A stretch of 64,000 nucleotides of DNA from Desulfovibrionaceae bacterium (GTDB lineage Bacteria > Desulfobacterota > Desulfovibrionia > Desulfovibrionales > Desulfovibrionaceae). The stretch spans positions 1 to 64,000 of the forward strand of contig JAQVCS010000007.1 of the NCBI GenBank assembly GCA_028689675.1, written 5' to 3'. A program made the position numbers and the translations under genes. Below are positions 7,966 through 15,482 of the stretch, one piece after another. A model generated the notes under the pieces. The model was not told where the DNA came from. It was given only the letters and a program-made list of their open reading frames with translations, and did no database searches. How positions within the stretch are numbered: the stretch's first letter is position 1; each line of letters begins with the position of its first letter.

Positions 7966-8795
7966 CAAATCAAAGCACTACAGCACAGGGCACAGGGCAA
8001 GGCCAGCCGCTGGCACAGCCACCAAGCAGCCCGCAGGTCAGCACAGGTCAGCCCCGTGTGGCGCTTATTGGTTGCCATGGGCGCATGGGCACATTGTTTA
8101 TGCACAGGTTGGCGGCAGGGGCGCAGCTTTGCGGGGTGGATATGCCCCTCAGCGCAGAAAAACTGCATACTGCCTGTGCGCAGGCCGATATTGTGCTGCT
8201 CTGCGTGCCCGCCGCAGCCATGCAGGAATGCATAGCCCTGTGCGTGCCGCACATGCAGGCAGAGGCTCTGCTTGCCGATATTGTTTCTGTGAAAGAAGAG
8301 CCGCTGGCGCACATGGAAAAGGCTTGGCAGGGGGCTTGCGTGGGCACGCACCCACTCTTTGGCCCTCAGCCAGCACCCGATTTAGCGTTGCGCGTATGCC
8401 TTACCCCCGGGGCGCGTGCCAGCCAAAAGCATATCGACACCCTGCGCCAGCTGTTTGCCAGCATGGGGGCAGAATGTTTTTGCAGCACAGCGCAGGAGCA
8501 TGACCGCGCGGTAAGCCTTATTCAAAGCATGAACTTTATTACCTCGCTTACGTATTTTGCCATGCTGGCAGATAAAGAAGAGCTTAAACCCTTCATCACC
8601 CCCTCTTTTCTGCGCAGGCAGGAAGCAGCACGCAAATTGCTGACCGAAGACGGCGCTTTGTTTACTGGCCTGTTTGAAGCCAACCCCTATGCCCACGAAA
8701 GTGTGCGCCAATACCGTTCCCTCTTGAATATTGCGGCTGGTGGCGATATTGAATTATTGTTGCACAGGGCGCAGCGCTGGCTGGAACAAGCCTAG
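7962..8795 (+). CDS. tyrA: Prephenate dehydrogenase
   Basis: A 277-residue TyrA-type enzyme. It starts with a roughly 30-residue Gln/Pro-rich stretch, then the NAD(P)-binding fold VALIGCHGRMGTLF, a strand ending VLLCVPAAAM, and the conserved THPLFGP motif that carries the catalytic histidine. It converts prephenate to 4-hydroxyphenylpyruvate for tyrosine synthesis. The ATG at 7962 overlaps the aroA TGA. A GTG 18 bp upstream is possible but less likely. It is the last gene of the aro operon, which is followed by a family A repeat. Confidence 0.9.
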   Translation: MTNQSTTAQGTGQGQPLAQPPSSPQVSTGQPRVALIGCHGRMGTLFMHRLAAGAQLCGVDMPLSAEKLHTACAQADIVLLCVPAAAMQECIALCVPHMQAEALLADIVSVKEEPLAHMEKAWQGACVGTHPLFGPQPAPDLALRVCLTPGARASQKHIDTLRQLFASMGAECFCSTAQEHDRAVSLIQSMNFITSLTYFAMLADKEELKPFITPSFLRRQEAARKLLTEDGALFTGLFEANPYAHESVRQYRSLLNIAAGGDIELLLHRAQRWLEQA

Positions 8796-8837
8796 GGGCA
8801 GACTCGAGCGCACCAGACACAAGGCAGCACATCACTT

Positions 8838-8954
8838 CTAGAGCATATTCACTTTCAAAGCGCACTGAATGGGGAAGTACATTCCCCTTGCGCTTTGAGC
8901 GGCAAGGATTTCTTGCGAAACCTTGTGAGTATTTTCAATGGTAAAATGCTCTAG
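8838..8954. repeat. Family A dispersed palindromic element, copy A1
   Basis: This 117-bp unit is bounded by CTAGAGCAT and ATGCTCTAG. Inside, AAAGCGCA...TGGGGAA and TTCCCC..TGCGCTTT form one hairpin, and CAAGG...CCTTG forms a second. The ends form an imperfect inverted repeat of about 22 bp that includes TTTCAA. Copies A2, A3 and A4 at 37357, 37556 and 25733 lie in the opposite orientation. Confidence 0.8.
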
Positions 8955-9118
8955 CCTTATGCGGCAGCAGGTATGCGGGCACCAAGCCCCTGCCTGCTGC
9001 CCTTGGCGTGTTGCCAAAGCAGACAGGCAGCAAGTATGCCTTTGCTCTGTAAAGAATTTGCCTGTACACCCTTGCCACAAAAGGGGCGCAGGCCAGCTTT
9101 ATTTGCTCTTATGCAACG

Positions 9119-9140
9119 TCTTCAAAAAAAATTGCTCTAA
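9119..9140. repeat. Solitary family B-like terminus
   Basis: TTCAAAAAAAATTGCTCTA, just before the LysE-type gene, matches the right end of family B elements. No B core is seen between here and copy A1, so it may be a decayed copy. Confidence 0.35.
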
Positions 9141-9155
9141 CAAGCGCGGGGATAT

Positions 9156-9770
9156 ATGGATTATTTTTTGCAGGGGCTCAGCATGGGGCTTACCTATGTT
9201 GCGCCTATTGGCATTCAAAACCTTTTTGTCATCAATACGGCTTTGGAGCGGGACAAGCTACATGCTTGGTGTACAAGCGGCATTGTAATATTTTTTGATA
9301 TCAGCCTTGCCCTTGCCTGCTATTTTGGTATTGGCCTGCTTATGCAGCAATGGCCAGAGCTCAAGCTGGCGCTATTGCTGCTAGGCGGGCTGCTTATTGC
9401 CCACATGGGCATACAGCGCCTGCGTGCACCCGTGCCCACGCATCTGCGGGGCGCAAGGCAGCGCACCTTGCTGCAAACGGCCAGTATGGCTTGCGCTGTG
9501 GCATGGCTAAACCCTCAGGCTATTCTGGATGGCACTATGATGCTGGGGGCTTTTCGTGCTGCTCTGCCGCCAGAAGGCGGACTGCACTTTTTGGGTGGTG
9601 TCTGCATGGCTTCGTGCCTATGGTTTTGCGGTTTAACGGCAGCCGTACAGCTGGGGCATGCGTGGATAAGCCAGCGCGTGCTTTTGCGCATCAACCAATG
9701 CTGTGCCGTAGTAATGCTGTTGTATGCCATTAGACTGCTGTGGAATTTTACGCAGGCGGTGGCAGCATGA
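9156..9770 (+). CDS. LysE/ArgO-family amino-acid exporter
   Basis: A 204-residue, very hydrophobic protein with about six membrane segments. The N-terminus contains the family hallmark PIGIQNLFVIN, and a later LNPQAILDGT segment matches the second half. Proteins of this family export basic or other amino acids across the inner membrane; the substrate cannot be told from sequence. It overlaps fetA by 4 bp (ATGA), which suggests a shared transcript with the fetAB pair. The ribosome site is GGGGAT. A family A repeat and a family B-like end fill the 360 bp between tyrA and this gene. Confidence 0.85.
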   Translation: MDYFLQGLSMGLTYVAPIGIQNLFVINTALERDKLHAWCTSGIVIFFDISLALACYFGIGLLMQQWPELKLALLLLGGLLIAHMGIQRLRAPVPTHLRGARQRTLLQTASMACAVAWLNPQAILDGTMMLGAFRAALPPEGGLHFLGGVCMASCLWFCGLTAAVQLGHAWISQRVLLRINQCCAVVMLLYAIRLLWNFTQAVAA

Positions 9771-10408
9771 ACACCCTCTTTTCTTTACGCACTGTGCGCC
9801 AGCACGGCCTGTGCTACCCCGATATAGACATAGCCGAAGGCTGTACAAGCTTTATCACAGGGGCAAGCGGCTGTGGTAAAAGTTCTCTCTTCTGCTTGCT
9901 CAATGGCACAGCCCAAGCAGAAAGCGGCACTATTGTTTACCGCAGCCGCCCTATTGAGGACTATGAGCCCCTTGCCCTGCGCCGCGAAGTGCTGCTGGTG
10001 GGGCAGCAGGTTTTTCTCTTTGACGGCAGTATTCAAGACAATTTTGCCACTTTTTATGAATACCGCCACAAGCCCTGCCCCTCTGCCGCCACCATGCTGG
10101 CCATGTTGGCGCTGTGCCAGCTTGATATGCCCCTGCATACGGCCTGTGCCCACCTCTCTGGCGGGGAAAGGCAAAGGGTGTATGTTGCCCTCTTTCTTTC
10201 GCTGCAAACGCCAGTGCTCTTGCTGGATGAGCCCAGCGCCGCGCTGGATGCCCACACAGCCCACGCCATGCTTGGGGCGCTGCATGCCCATTGCCAAGCC
10301 CGCGGGGCAAGCCTGCTGGTTATCAGCCATGATGTCAGCTTGGCACAGCGCTATGCCCATACACACATTGCGCTGCCCACGCCGCACAAGGAGCAAAACC
10401 ATGAATAG
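9767..10408 (+). CDS. fetA: FetA-like ABC transporter ATPase
   Basis: A 213-residue single ABC cassette: Walker A GASGCGKSS, signature LSGGERQRV, Walker B LLLDEPSAALDA and a switch His in VISHD. The next gene is a FetB/YbbM-type permease overlapping it by 8 bp, which identifies the pair as the FetAB exporter. In E. coli this pair is linked to iron export and oxidative stress resistance. I chose ATG 9767 because it overlaps the preceding stop; a GTG 27 bp upstream is in frame but has no support. Confidence 0.8.
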   Translation: MNTLFSLRTVRQHGLCYPDIDIAEGCTSFITGASGCGKSSLFCLLNGTAQAESGTIVYRSRPIEDYEPLALRREVLLVGQQVFLFDGSIQDNFATFYEYRHKPCPSAATMLAMLALCQLDMPLHTACAHLSGGERQRVYVALFLSLQTPVLLLDEPSAALDAHTAHAMLGALHAHCQARGASLLVISHDVSLAQRYAHTHIALPTPHKEQNHE

Positions 10409-11192
10409 TGCTCTTGATTTGCCCCTGCTGCGCTTTGCCCTTGTCTATATCTTATTGCTGGCTGTGCTTTGGCTGATGAAAAAAGCCCGCATCCATAAAA
10501 CAGCCCTGCTCATTACTGCCAGCATGCGCATGACAGTGCAGCTTATTCTTGCTGGCTTGCTGCTTACATGGATTTTCAAACACCCGCACCCTCTGCTCAC
10601 GCTTGGCTATGTGTGCGCCATGGTGCTTTTTGCCATACATCGTGTGCTTTCGCAGCATAGGGGGCTGAACAAGCGCTTTCAATGGGTGGTGGCGGCATCG
10701 CTGGCTGGCTCTGGGCTGGCAGTGCTGCTCTTTTTTGTTTGCCTTGTCGTGGGGGTGAATATTACCGAGGCGCAATACACCATTCCCCTTGGCGGTATGA
10801 TTATTGGCAATGCCATGACAGGCCTGAGCCTTGCCCTCAATACTTTCGAGCAAAACCTTGCTGCCAATACAAACCGCCTTGCCAGCCTGCTGAACTGGGG
10901 CGCGCACCCGCAGGATATTGTGCGCCCCATGGCCAATGCTGCGCTGGAAACAGCCCTGCTGCCCACTATTAATTCCATGCTGGGCACGGGCATAGTGTGG
11001 CTGCCCGGTATGCTGACAGGGCAAATCTTGGCCGGCACGCTGCCCACCACGGCCATACTGTATCAAATAGCTATTATGATTGCCATTTGTGCCGTTGTCT
11101 GTCTTGCTGTTTTTTGTTCTCTTTACTTCGGTTGCCACACCTTGTATGATAAGCATTACCGCCTTATCCTTGCGAACCCCCCAAAGGAGTAA
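10401..11192 (+). CDS. fetB: FetB-like ABC transporter permease
   Basis: A 263-residue polytopic membrane protein of the UPF0014 / FetB (YbbM) family. Diagnostic stretches are the segment around IPLGGMIIGNAMTG, the NTFEQNL region, and LLPTINSMLGTGIVWLPGMLTG (quoted in part as NSMLGTGIVWLPGMLTGQ). It starts at ATG 10401 with AAGGAG 7 nt upstream, inside the end of fetA. Together with FetA it should form an inner-membrane exporter, probably for iron or another metal. Confidence 0.88.
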   Translation: MNSALDLPLLRFALVYILLLAVLWLMKKARIHKTALLITASMRMTVQLILAGLLLTWIFKHPHPLLTLGYVCAMVLFAIHRVLSQHRGLNKRFQWVVAASLAGSGLAVLLFFVCLVVGVNITEAQYTIPLGGMIIGNAMTGLSLALNTFEQNLAANTNRLASLLNWGAHPQDIVRPMANAALETALLPTINSMLGTGIVWLPGMLTGQILAGTLPTTAILYQIAIMIAICAVVCLAVFCSLYFGCHTLYDKHYRLILANPPKE

Positions 11193-11198
11193 ACAGCT

Positions 11199-11741
11199 AT
11201 GGAAACATTGGACGCCTTCCCTCTAGTATTGCAAAAACCCTGTAAGGAATTTTTAGAATCATATAGAAATGCCTGCTCTGAAACATGCGGCTTTGTTAAT
11301 CACCCCACCTTAATGCATGACCCTGCACAGTTTGAGCAATGGAAAGATTCTATTTTTGATACCTATGAAAAGCATGAGAAAGGCATTGATTTACCAGAAG
11401 GGCAGATGCCTTCTGCTACCTATTGGCTTGTTTCTGGCTCTGAATATATTGGTACTATCAATATTCGCCTAAAATTAACTGAAGAGCTGGAAAATTATGG
11501 TGGCCATGCCAGTATTTTTATTCGCTGTAGTGCGCGCGGCAAGGGCTATGCCACAAAAGCCCTTGACCTCACCTTGGCACAAGCCCGCAAGCTGGGCATT
11601 TCCCCCATTCTTATTACCTGCATAGAATCAAACGCGGCCTCGCTGCACAGCCTGCTGAACGCGCCGCATGAAAAAAGGGAAAGCGTCAGCACTGTGGCAA
11701 ATGGCACAGAATGCAAGGTCAGCCGCTTCTGGTTTCGCTAG
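11199..11741 (+). CDS. GNAT-family N-acetyltransferase
   Basis: A 180-residue protein with the GNAT acetyl-CoA site CSARGKGYATKAL around residues 110-122, preceded by GSEYIGTINIRL. Family size and motif order suggest a RimJ/RimL-like or small-molecule acetyltransferase; the substrate is unknown. It follows fetB by 6 bp with AAGGAG before the ATG, so it is probably the last gene of the LysE-fetAB transcript. Its TAG stop codon lies inside the CTAGAGCA left end of repeat B1. Confidence 0.8.
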   Translation: METLDAFPLVLQKPCKEFLESYRNACSETCGFVNHPTLMHDPAQFEQWKDSIFDTYEKHEKGIDLPEGQMPSATYWLVSGSEYIGTINIRLKLTEELENYGGHASIFIRCSARGKGYATKALDLTLAQARKLGISPILITCIESNAASLHSLLNAPHEKRESVSTVANGTECKVSRFWFR

Positions 11742-11889
11742 AGCAACCTTGCTTTGAAATTACTCTGACAAGGACGAAAACATATGCCCGCTACCAAGGC
11801 ATAAGCGCACTATATTTGCGCTGTTACATGATAACAGGGGCTTATCTTTCCTCTTTTAAATTATGTACTTTCAAAATTAATTTGCTCTC
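11738..11889. repeat. Family B dispersed element, copy B1
   Basis: About 152 bp, from CTAGAGCAACC to AATTTGCTCT. Its reverse complement contains GTAACAGCGCAAATATAG followed by GCGCTTATGCC, the same core as copies B2 and B3. It overlaps the last codon and stop of the upstream GNAT gene. Confidence 0.75.
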
Positions 11890-11965
11890 ACTCGCGTTAA
11901 AAACACTCTATTCTTTTGCGGCTGACAGCGTCAGGCTTTACCTTTTACGCCGCACAACAAGCCAT

Positions 11966-12002
11966 AAAAAAAGCCCCCTCTGCCAAAAAGCAAGGGGGGC
12001 TT
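11966..12002. terminator. Terminator between convergent GNAT gene and dsbD
   Basis: AAGCCCCCT (11971-11979) and AGGGGGGCTT (11993-12002) form a strong stem. The A-run on the left makes it a good minus-strand terminator for dsbD. Confidence 0.7.
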
Positions 12003-12073
12003 CATGGTATCTGGTATACACACTGAGCCTTCAGAGTGGCTGAACTTTATTTTTTAGGCAAAAAGGTGCGCCC

Positions 12074-14056
12074 TCAGGGCATTTGGCGCACAAAGCCTGC
12101 TTCTTCTTGAGGGGCGTCAAAGGCCTTTTGCAGGGCATGCTCCAAAGCGCTCATACTGTATACATCGCGCAAAACCAAGGGCTTTTTCCAGCCCTCACCC
12201 GCGGGGAAGAGCGCTGTGAGCGGGATGCTTTTACTGCCCAAGGCTTCCAGCAGGCCTTGGGCTACGGCGTCCTCGCGGGTTAAATCAACACGAATCAAGC
12301 GAAAGCCATACTGCTGCTGCAAATCTTTTATGGCATCATTTTTTAATACGGTAGCTTCCAAAAATTTACAATTGGGGCACCAGTCGGCGGTAAATTCCAC
12401 CAGCAAAGGCTGCTTGCCCGCCAGCGCGGTGAATTGCGTCGGGCTAAAACTCTCCCATTCCAAAGCAGGGCGCACGGGCTGCGTGGCATAGAGCAGCCCC
12501 CCAATAAATAAGAGCACCCCCACCAAACGCGCCAGCATGCGGCGGCGCGGCGGGGCAGTATAGCCACAATAGCGCCCCCACACCCAACCGCAGGCAGCAA
12601 TAATAAGCAAGGCTGTGAGCACCTGCATGTGCCGCTCTTGCGGTAAAATAGACAGCAAATACAGAGCAGTAGCCAGTAAGAAAAAGCCCATACCCTTTTC
12701 CAGCACATTCATCCACGCCCCAGGGCGCGGCATAAGGTGCACAAGGCGCGGCTTATAGGCAAAAAGAATATAGGGGCTGGCCATGCCCAGACCCACAGCG
12801 CAAAAAATAACCACCATACTGCTCACTGGCTGGGTAAAAGCCCAGCTCAGCACCCCGCCCAGCAAAGGGCCGCTGCACGGCGTGGCAAGCAGGGTAGCCA
12901 GCACGCCAGTGCTATAGGCCTGCATGCGCGGGCTGCCCGTGGCGCTGCTTTTCAGGTCAATCATGGGCAGGGTAAACACCCCAAGCATGGAAAGCCCAAG
13001 CAAAAAGACCAAGCACAGCATGCCCAAAATCACCATTTGGTTTTGAAAAAGCTGCCCCCACATCAAGCCAGCCAGCCCCAGCACCACGGCCAGCAGCACA
13101 AACCACGTTATCACCCCTGCGGCAAAAAAGAGGTTATGCTCACGAAACCGTGCCAGCCGTGTTGACTCATCCTGCCCCGCCGCCACCAGCATGCCGCTGA
13201 CTTTGAGCGTCAGCACGGGCAGCACGCAGGGCATCACATTCAGCAGCAACCCTGCCAAAAAGCCCATCAGCAAGGCCTTGCCCCAGTGGTTTACCTCTAC
13301 AGCATCCTGCGCATAGCGTGGCTCTAAAGTCCATTGCCCATCGTGCCCTTGCTGGCTTTGGGCAGCAGGCACAGGCACAAGGGCAGTAGTGCCCTCTTGG
13401 CCTTGCGCGGGCAAAGGCATGGGGGCAATGCCCGCAGCAGCCTGCCCGCCCTGCCCGCCGCCCAAGGGCATAAGGGGTACAATGCCGCCCTGCCCGCCAG
13501 CCTGCGCTGTGGGCACAAGCACATCGGGGTCTGCACTGGGCAATTTTTGTGCTTTGAGCCATGCTGCCTGCCATGGCAGCGTGCCCACGGGGCTGAGCTC
13601 TTGCGGCACAACGACCTCAAAAGGTATTTTTTGCGGCACACAGCGCGCATTTGAGCACAGCAAAGCCCGCACCATGCCACGCAGCACCTGCCTTTGCTTC
13701 TGCTCTGCCACCCTGCCGCGCACTTCAACAAAAACAGTAACTTCATCCGTATATTTACCGCGCGCACCCTTGGGATAATACACCACACTGTGCGCCTGCT
13801 CTGCGGGCAGCAAAAGCGTGGTGGGCTGCCCTTCTGTGGAAGCATGAGGGTAAATATAATAGTTTTCGGGAATGCGTATGCGCACGGCAGCAAGCAGCTT
13901 GGCTTTATCGCGGGCAAAACTGACCGAAACCGCAAGGTTTTCATCTGCCGCCACCGCAGGCATGGCCAGCAGCACAAGCAGCATAGCTGCTGCCAACAGG
14001 GCAAAAAGCTGCACCTGAAACACTTTTTTTATGACAGGGGGAAAAAATTTGTACAT
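12074..14056 (-). CDS. dsbD: Thiol:disulfide interchange protein DsbD
   Basis: A 660-residue full-length DsbD. It has a signal peptide (to about residue 37), an N-terminal periplasmic domain with the cysteines LCSNARC, a Gly/Gln/Pro-rich linker near residues 180-240, and a membrane domain of about eight helices with cysteines in NVMPCVLP and TPCSGPLLGG. The C-terminal thioredoxin-like domain carries WCPNCK (Cys 560 and Cys 563). It moves electrons from cytoplasmic thioredoxin to periplasmic disulfide isomerases and cytochrome c maturation, which suits a cytochrome-rich organism. The linker is longer and more low-complexity than in E. coli. Transcribed alone. Confidence 0.93.
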   Translation of the reverse strand: MYKFFPPVIKKVFQVQLFALLAAAMLLVLLAMPAVAADENLAVSVSFARDKAKLLAAVRIRIPENYYIYPHASTEGQPTTLLLPAEQAHSVVYYPKGARGKYTDEVTVFVEVRGRVAEQKQRQVLRGMVRALLCSNARCVPQKIPFEVVVPQELSPVGTLPWQAAWLKAQKLPSADPDVLVPTAQAGGQGGIVPLMPLGGGQGGQAAAGIAPMPLPAQGQEGTTALVPVPAAQSQQGHDGQWTLEPRYAQDAVEVNHWGKALLMGFLAGLLLNVMPCVLPVLTLKVSGMLVAAGQDESTRLARFREHNLFFAAGVITWFVLLAVVLGLAGLMWGQLFQNQMVILGMLCLVFLLGLSMLGVFTLPMIDLKSSATGSPRMQAYSTGVLATLLATPCSGPLLGGVLSWAFTQPVSSMVVIFCAVGLGMASPYILFAYKPRLVHLMPRPGAWMNVLEKGMGFFLLATALYLLSILPQERHMQVLTALLIIAACGWVWGRYCGYTAPPRRRMLARLVGVLLFIGGLLYATQPVRPALEWESFSPTQFTALAGKQPLLVEFTADWCPNCKFLEATVLKNDAIKDLQQQYGFRLIRVDLTREDAVAQGLLEALGSKSIPLTALFPAGEGWKKPLVLRDVYSMSALEHALQKAFDAPQEEAGFVRQMP

Positions 14057-14102
14057 TTTTCTTGACTTCTCCAGCGCATCACCGTAAATGCATTGCCACG
14101 GC

Positions 14103-14178
<76 letters not shown>

Positions 14179-14186
14179 GAAATTTT

Positions 14187-14215
14187 GGAGCGGAACATAT
14201 TCCGCTCCTTTTTTT
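14187..14215 (+). terminator. Terminator of tRNA-Lys
   Basis: GGAGCGGAA (14187-14195) pairs with TTCCGCTCC (14200-14208), followed by seven T. Confidence 0.9.
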
Positions 14216-14411
14216 ATGCCTGAATACGCCCTGTTGTATACTTCCTTCATTCCTTTCTCTCTTTCCCCACCCAAAAATCATGTCCGTAGCACGCGCCCAA
14301 GGCTTTGCCCAAGGCAAGGCTGCACAAGCATTGCTGCAAAATACAGCTTATCGCAGCTTCCTCTTTTTAGCACCTGCCCCCAGCTTTAGCAAGCAGGTGT
14401 GCTGCCAGTGC

Positions 14412-14915
14412 TTATGCCCGCTTTGCCGCATATTCCAGCAGCATAGTGTGCCATTGCGCCGCCCCGTGGCACGAATCGGCTATGCCCTTGTGCACAAAGC
14501 CCAGCGCTTCATAAAAAAGAATAAGCTTGGCCTTGCAGGTCAGCACCACCCCGCGCTTGCCCCGCCCTTGTGCTGTGGCAATAAGGTGGCGCATCAGCGC
14601 GCTGGCTATGCCCCGCCCCTGCCATTGCGGCAGTACCACCAAGCCGAACACCGTTTGATATGCCCCCTGCGCATTGTGCAGGCTGGTGTCATGGTACAAA
14701 GCGTCGGGCAGCACAGGGCTGGTGGTAACGCAGCCATTCACCTGCCCCACCACCATGCCCCCCGCCTCTGCCACAAAAAAACATTCGGGAAAAGCCGCAA
14801 AGCGTGCCACAAAGGAGGGCACAGTGGCTGCCTCTGCCGCAGGAAAACCCAAGGCTTCCACAGCCGCTATGGCTGGTATATCTTCAGCCCGTGCTGGGCG
14901 TATATACATGTTCAT
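14412..14915 (-). CDS. GNAT-family N-acetyltransferase
   Basis: A 168-residue GNAT protein. It begins MNMYIRPARAEDIPAI, the usual strand-1 and helix-1 start, and has VVLPQWQGRGIASALMRH, the acetyl-CoA loop (Q/R)xxGxG/A. I chose ATG 14915 because the family start MYIRPA follows at once; the open frame runs further upstream into merR. The ribosome site is weak. It follows merR by 11 bp on the same strand, so it is probably co-transcribed under the metal regulator; whether it has a metal-related role is unknown. Confidence 0.75.
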   Translation of the reverse strand: MNMYIRPARAEDIPAIAAVEALGFPAAEAATVPSFVARFAAFPECFFVAEAGGMVVGQVNGCVTTSPVLPDALYHDTSLHNAQGAYQTVFGLVVLPQWQGRGIASALMRHLIATAQGRGKRGVVLTCKAKLILFYEALGFVHKGIADSCHGAAQWHTMLLEYAAKRA

Positions 14916-14926
14916 GAGCGCACCAC

Positions 14927-15376
14927 TTATGAATACAGGCTGGGCGCGCGCAGGGGGTGATGCGCACACGAAGAGCAGCAAATGCTTTGCTCGGTAAGGC
15001 ATTGCAAAATGCCGCATTGCTTGCCGTCATGCTCTCCAGTGCAGCTTTGGCGCAATTGCTGCAAATGGTGCTTAAGGTGCTCAAGCGAGGCTATTTGCTC
15101 ATTCACGGCCTGCACATGCTCTTCCAGCAGTTTCATAACCCAAGTGCATTCTTTTTGCGGCTGCTCTCTAAAGGCAAGCAAGGCCTTGATTTCGGGCAGT
15201 TTTATACCGTGCTTGCGGCAATGCATAATAAAAGCCAGCTTTTCCTCATCGGCTGGGCTGTATTGCCTGTAATTGCCCTCTGTCCTTTGGGGGGCACTCA
15301 GCAGGCCTTCTTTTTCATAATACCGAATTGTCACAACCTTGCAGCCCGTTTTTTTAGCCAATTCGCCTATTTTCAT
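14927..15376 (-). CDS. MerR-family metal-responsive regulator (CadR/PbrR-like)
   Basis: A 149-residue regulator. The N-terminus MKIGELAKKTGCKVVTIRYYE is the MerR winged-helix start (quoted in part: KIGELAKKTGC and IRYYEKEGLL). It has a long dimerisation helix, a cysteine in KECTW, and a C-terminal cysteine cluster (SCTGEHDGKQCGIL, then ICCSSC) typical of Cd/Pb/Zn sensors. It is divergent from the P-type ATPase gene across a MerR-type promoter, so it should activate that gene when Zn, Cd or Pb accumulates. The start at 15376 has AAGGAA upstream. The extra CCSSC at the end is longer than in common CadR proteins. Confidence 0.88.
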   Translation of the reverse strand: MKIGELAKKTGCKVVTIRYYEKEGLLSAPQRTEGNYRQYSPADEEKLAFIMHCRKHGIKLPEIKALLAFREQPQKECTWVMKLLEEHVQAVNEQIASLEHLKHHLQQLRQSCTGEHDGKQCGILQCLTEQSICCSSCAHHPLRAPSLYS

Positions 15377-15401
15377 ATTTTTCCTTTTTTTAAAAAAGTT
15401 C

Positions 15402-15432
15402 TTGACCCTATAGTAACTATAGATATTAGGCT
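15402..15432 (+). promoter_or_regulatory. MerR-type promoter/operator of the metal ATPase
   Basis: TTGACC at 15402-15407 and TAGGCT at 15427-15432 are separated by 19 bp, the overlong spacer of MerR-activated promoters. Within the spacer is the perfect dyad CTATAGTAACTATAG (15408-15422). A TATTAG with a 16-bp spacer is an alternative -10. Transcription would start near 15440, upstream of the chosen ATPase ATG at 15483. Confidence 0.75.
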
Positions 15433-15482
15433 TGTCAAAACAGCTATTGCAAAGCACATACACCATTGCATGGAGAAAAACT

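Noticed and set aside
7434-8351. 305-codon open frame antisense to aroA/tyrA
   Set aside because: Spans the junction of two certain genes on the other strand and is full of Cys/Ser/Arg, typical of shadows.
8838-8954. Repeat elements read as a CRISPR array
   Set aside because: Copies are dispersed over tens of kb in both orientations, with no short regular repeats or spacers; no cas genes are present.
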